Assembly (NCBI RefSeq): GCF_035930445.1
Contig: NZ_CP142394.1
Span: forward strand, 3,071,501-3,135,500
DNA: 64,000 nucleotides
Reading direction: 5' to 3'
From: Sphingopyxis chilensis
Lineage (GTDB): Bacteria; Pseudomonadota; Alphaproteobacteria; Sphingomonadales; Sphingomonadaceae
A model generated the notes under the pieces. The model saw nothing but the letters and a program-made list of their open reading frames with translations. It did no database searches and was not told the DNA's origin. The position numbers and the translations under genes were made by a program. The first letter of the stretch is position 1. Each line of letters opens with the position of its first letter. This document shows positions 61,783-64,000 of the stretch, one piece after another.

Positions 61783-62655
61783 ATGCACCTGACCACCGCC
61801 CAGTCGAGCGCGATCGTCGCGGCGATCTTTTTCGGCTTCTGCCTGATCGAACTCGCCCGCACGCGGCTGTTCGCCAAGGACGAGCAGTCGCGTCACGACG
61901 GGATCATCGAGATTATCAGCACCTTCACGCTGCTGATCGTCACCCAGCCCACGATCCTGCTGGTCGTCGGCGCGCTCGGCCATCGATTCTTTCCGCACTA
62001 TGAGGGCGCGCTGGCGAATGCGCCGTTCCTCGCCGCGCTCGCGCTCTTCCTCGTCTTCGAAGACATGATGCAATATTGGTGGCACCGCGCGAGCCACAGC
62101 TTCGCCTGGCTCTACAACCTCCACCGCGCGCATCATAACGCGCGCTATATGAGCGTGCGGCTCGTCTACAGGAACAACATCATCTATTATGCGATGATGC
62201 CGAGCATCTGGTTCGCGGGGGTGCTGGTCTATCTCGGGCTCGGTTGGTTCTATGCGGGCTATCTGGTGGTCAAGATGGCGGTGATCATCGGCGCGCACAG
62301 CGATGTCGCATGGGATGCGCCGTTCTACCGGATCAAGGCGCTGTCGCCGCTGATGTGGGTCGTCGAACGCACGATCAGCACCCCCGCTACGCACCATGCG
62401 CACCATGGCCGCCACGCCGACGACCCGGCGGTGAACTACAAGGGCAATTTCGGAAACCTGCTCTTCTTCTGGGATGTGCTGTTCGGCACGGCGAAGATCA
62501 CGCGGCATTATCCGGCGAGCTATGGCGTCGAGAATCTGCCGCCCGCGACGCTGGGGCAGCAACTGCTGTGGCCGATCTTCCCCGAGAACAAGGATATGAA
62601 CGCGCATATCGCGGGCGCCGAGCCGGTGACGCCCAGGACGGTCCCGCTGACCTAG
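61783..62655 (+). CDS. Sterol desaturase/fatty acid hydroxylase family protein
   Basis: 290 residues, four or so membrane helices. The three histidine clusters of the diiron site are HRASH (about 98), HRAHHNARY and HHAHHGRH, with a further His in IIGAHSDVAWD. Family members hydroxylate or desaturate sterols, carotenoids or fatty acids at the membrane. The start was taken at the ATG after GGGAG; upstream codons are not conserved. Divergent from the Crp/Fnr gene, and overlaps the convergent PepSY gene by four bases. Confidence 0.93.
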   Translation: MHLTTAQSSAIVAAIFFGFCLIELARTRLFAKDEQSRHDGIIEIISTFTLLIVTQPTILLVVGALGHRFFPHYEGALANAPFLAALALFLVFEDMMQYWWHRASHSFAWLYNLHRAHHNARYMSVRLVYRNNIIYYAMMPSIWFAGVLVYLGLGWFYAGYLVVKMAVIIGAHSDVAWDAPFYRIKALSPLMWVVERTISTPATHHAHHGRHADDPAVNYKGNFGNLLFFWDVLFGTAKITRHYPASYGVENLPPATLGQQLLWPIFPENKDMNAHIAGAEPVTPRTVPLT

Positions 62656-63998
62656 CCTGTCGCGCGTTCGACCCCGAGCCAGCCCGCGGCGCGCGGCAGA
62701 CGCGGCAGCACCAGCCGCTCGGCGATCCACAACAGGATCAGCGAGACGGCGAGCAGCGGCAGGAGCGCAGCGAGGATCAGCACGATCGCGGTGATGCCCC
62801 GAAGCCGCGCCGGGTCGCGCGCCGCCGGCGGCGCGCCTACCGTGCCCTCGGGCTTGCGGCGTCGCCACATCAGAAAGCCCGAGACGGCGAGCGTGAACAG
62901 CGCGAGCGCGGTCATGACGCCGATCAGCTGGTTGATACGGCCGAAAAGCTGGCCTTCGTGCCACGCGATGCCCATGTTCACGACGCGGTCGATGATATGC
63001 TTGTCGGCGAAGCCGCTGCGCGCGACTTCGGCGCCGGTCGCGATATCGTAACTGACCTTGCGCACCTGCGGCCGGTTTTGCGTCTGCGTCGTCAGCGTCC
63101 ATGTGTCGCCGTTCGGCGGGCCGAAGAGATTGGGCGCGCCGGGCGGCTGGACGATGACGGGCGCGGGCAAGGCCTCGGCCTTCGCGCGTTCGACGATGCG
63201 CGCCAGCGGAATCGCGGGCGAAGCGTGGATCATCGGGCCGGCCATCGCCATCGCGCCATGATCGTGCGCGGCATGGGGGTCCGCGCCGCCTTTCCAGTCC
63301 GGCACGCCCGATACCCAGCCCATTTCGGCGCGGACGGCCCGAAAGCCGCTCGCCCAGACGTCGGTCCACGGCAGCGCGGTGAGGAGCAGGACCAGCGCAA
63401 GCCCCGAAACCCAGAAGCCGGTGACCGCGTGGAGATCGCGCAGCGCGATGCGTCCGCCCAGCGACAGCCGCGGCCACGCAACCCCTGCGAGCCCGCGTCC
63501 ACGCGGCCACCAGAGATAGAGGCCGGTGAGGATCATCGCGATCGCCCAGCTTGCGGCGAGCTCGACGATGAGGCTGCCCGCGCGCCCGATCAACAGGCTG
63601 CCGTGGATACGCGACAGCCACGCCGAAATGCGCGCATCGGGATCGGCCGATCCGATCACGCACCCCTGCGGTGAGACCGCGACGTCGCGCATCGTCCCGT
63701 TCGACAGGCCGAGGTGGACGACCGCGGCATCGCCGGGCGCTTCGGGGATGCGGTAATAATGGAAGCTGGCGCCCGGAAAATCGGCGAGCGCGGCGGCGAC
63801 CTGCGCATCGGCGTCGACCGTACCCGCGGTCGGCAAGCCGCGCCATGACCGCTCCTCCCACCGGTCGAGATCGGGCTTGAACAGATAGGCCGCGCCCGTC
63901 ACCGACAGGAGCAGGATGAAGGGGATGACGAACAGCCCGGCGTAGAAATGCCAGCGCCAGATCGTGCGGTAGAGCGGAACGCGGTTGCTGTCGGTCAT
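62652..63998 (-). CDS. PepSY-associated membrane protein (siderophore-reductase type)
   Basis: 448 residues. Four main membrane segments: about 15-38, 145-165 (IVELAASWAIAMILTGLYLW), 195-215 and 360-380, with a further pair at the C-terminus. PepSY_TM blocks are WRWHFYAGLFVIPFILLLSVTGA at the start, RIHGSLLIG and LRDLHAVTGFWV, with His residues that may bind heme. Proteins of this family often reduce Fe(III)-siderophores beside TonB receptors; none is in view here. It starts three bases inside the right window edge and appears complete. Confidence 0.9.
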   Translation of the reverse strand: MTDSNRVPLYRTIWRWHFYAGLFVIPFILLLSVTGAAYLFKPDLDRWEERSWRGLPTAGTVDADAQVAAALADFPGASFHYYRIPEAPGDAAVVHLGLSNGTMRDVAVSPQGCVIGSADPDARISAWLSRIHGSLLIGRAGSLIVELAASWAIAMILTGLYLWWPRGRGLAGVAWPRLSLGGRIALRDLHAVTGFWVSGLALVLLLTALPWTDVWASGFRAVRAEMGWVSGVPDWKGGADPHAAHDHGAMAMAGPMIHASPAIPLARIVERAKAEALPAPVIVQPPGAPNLFGPPNGDTWTLTTQTQNRPQVRKVSYDIATGAEVARSGFADKHIIDRVVNMGIAWHEGQLFGRINQLIGVMTALALFTLAVSGFLMWRRRKPEGTVGAPPAARDPARLRGITAIVLILAALLPLLAVSLILLWIAERLVLPRLPRAAGWLGVERATG

Positions 63999-64000
63999 CC

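Noticed and set aside
61561..63861. 766-codon minus-strand frame
   Set aside because: Crosses the regulator, sterol-desaturase and PepSY genes in a frame without motifs.
1..64000. CRISPR arrays, prophage, integrase or insertion-sequence genes, tRNA and rRNA
   Set aside because: No regularly spaced direct repeats, no transposase or phage structural motifs, and no tRNA- or rRNA-like sequence was seen; short tRNAs could be missed by eye.

Overview
The window looks like a chromosomal segment of an alphaproteobacterium of the order Sphingomonadales, most likely a Sphingopyxis/Sphingomonas-type organism. The grounds are a uniformly high-GC, strongly third-position-biased coding style, a ctrA cell-cycle regulator with a TTAA-N7-TTAA box in front of it, many short palindromic intergenic repeats, TonB-receptor and twin-arginine-exported proteins, and the gene neighbourhoods proA-nadD-rsfS-rlmH-envC-ctpA-dsbB-coq7 and rpsM-rpsK-rpoA-rplQ. 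The genus is an inference; the class is fairly secure. There is no sign of a plasmid, prophage, transposase, CRISPR array, rRNA or tRNA. Coding density is about 93-95 percent.

Layout. 1-3.5 kb: an operon on the minus strand under two BlaI-type operators, encoding a BlaI repressor, a BlaR1/M56 membrane metalloprotease whose periplasmic tail carries 28-residue repeats, an exported protein with the same repeats, and a TonB-receptor plug protein cut by the window edge. 3.6-12.1 kb: Bax inhibitor-1-like protein, ThpR, a small tyrosine phosphatase, an MFS transporter, lipoprotein Cu/Zn superoxide dismutase, a large M16 peptidase and a membrane diguanylate cyclase. 12.3-14.3 kb: a bacterial lipoxygenase with every iron ligand intact. 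14.3-22.1 kb: purC, enoyl-CoA hydratase, an ArsR/SRPBCC/small membrane protein operon, a RidA protein, an Lrp regulator, a PD40 lipoprotein, PhoD phosphatase and a DUF3667 protein.

22.2-28.8 kb: one long plus-strand run, proA-nadD-rsfS-rlmH-envC-ctpA-dsbB-coq7, with 4-base stop/start overlaps at three or more junctions, so proline and NAD synthesis, ribosome silencing/modification, cell-wall division factors, disulfide formation and ubiquinone synthesis are probably co-transcribed in part. 28.9-32.3 kb: two proteins of unknown function, pmbA and an inositol-monophosphatase family enzyme. 32.5-35.1 kb: rpsM, rpsK, rpoA, rplQ with a terminator. 35.3-39.5 kb: a secreted P-domain/DUF11 protein, gshA and ctrA.

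39.7-44.9 kb: a LysR regulator divergent from pirin, azoreductase and a DODA-type dioxygenase (a plausible quinone/electrophile response unit), then RluA, ArfB, a divergent SRAP protein and a PilZ protein. 45.2-51.6 kb: EVE protein, 2OG-Fe(II) oxygenase, alpha/beta hydrolase, a minus-strand group with a DUF1295 membrane enzyme and an acyltransferase, a peptidase remnant, and ferredoxin-NADP reductase with a partner gene. 51.6-58.9 kb: a repeat-rich spacer, alanine dehydrogenase with a divergent Lrp regulator, a soluble chemoreceptor, SDR, prmA, an unknown exported protein and phenylalanine hydroxylase. 59-64 kb: a Crp/Fnr regulator-modA-modB-modC operon, a sterol-desaturase family protein and a PepSY membrane protein.

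The most unusual pieces are the BlaI/M56/repeat-protein/TonB locus at the left end, the lipoxygenase, the SRAP homologue without its catalytic cysteine, the globin-like soluble chemoreceptor, and a molybdate transporter whose ATPase lacks the usual C-terminal molybdate-binding domain.
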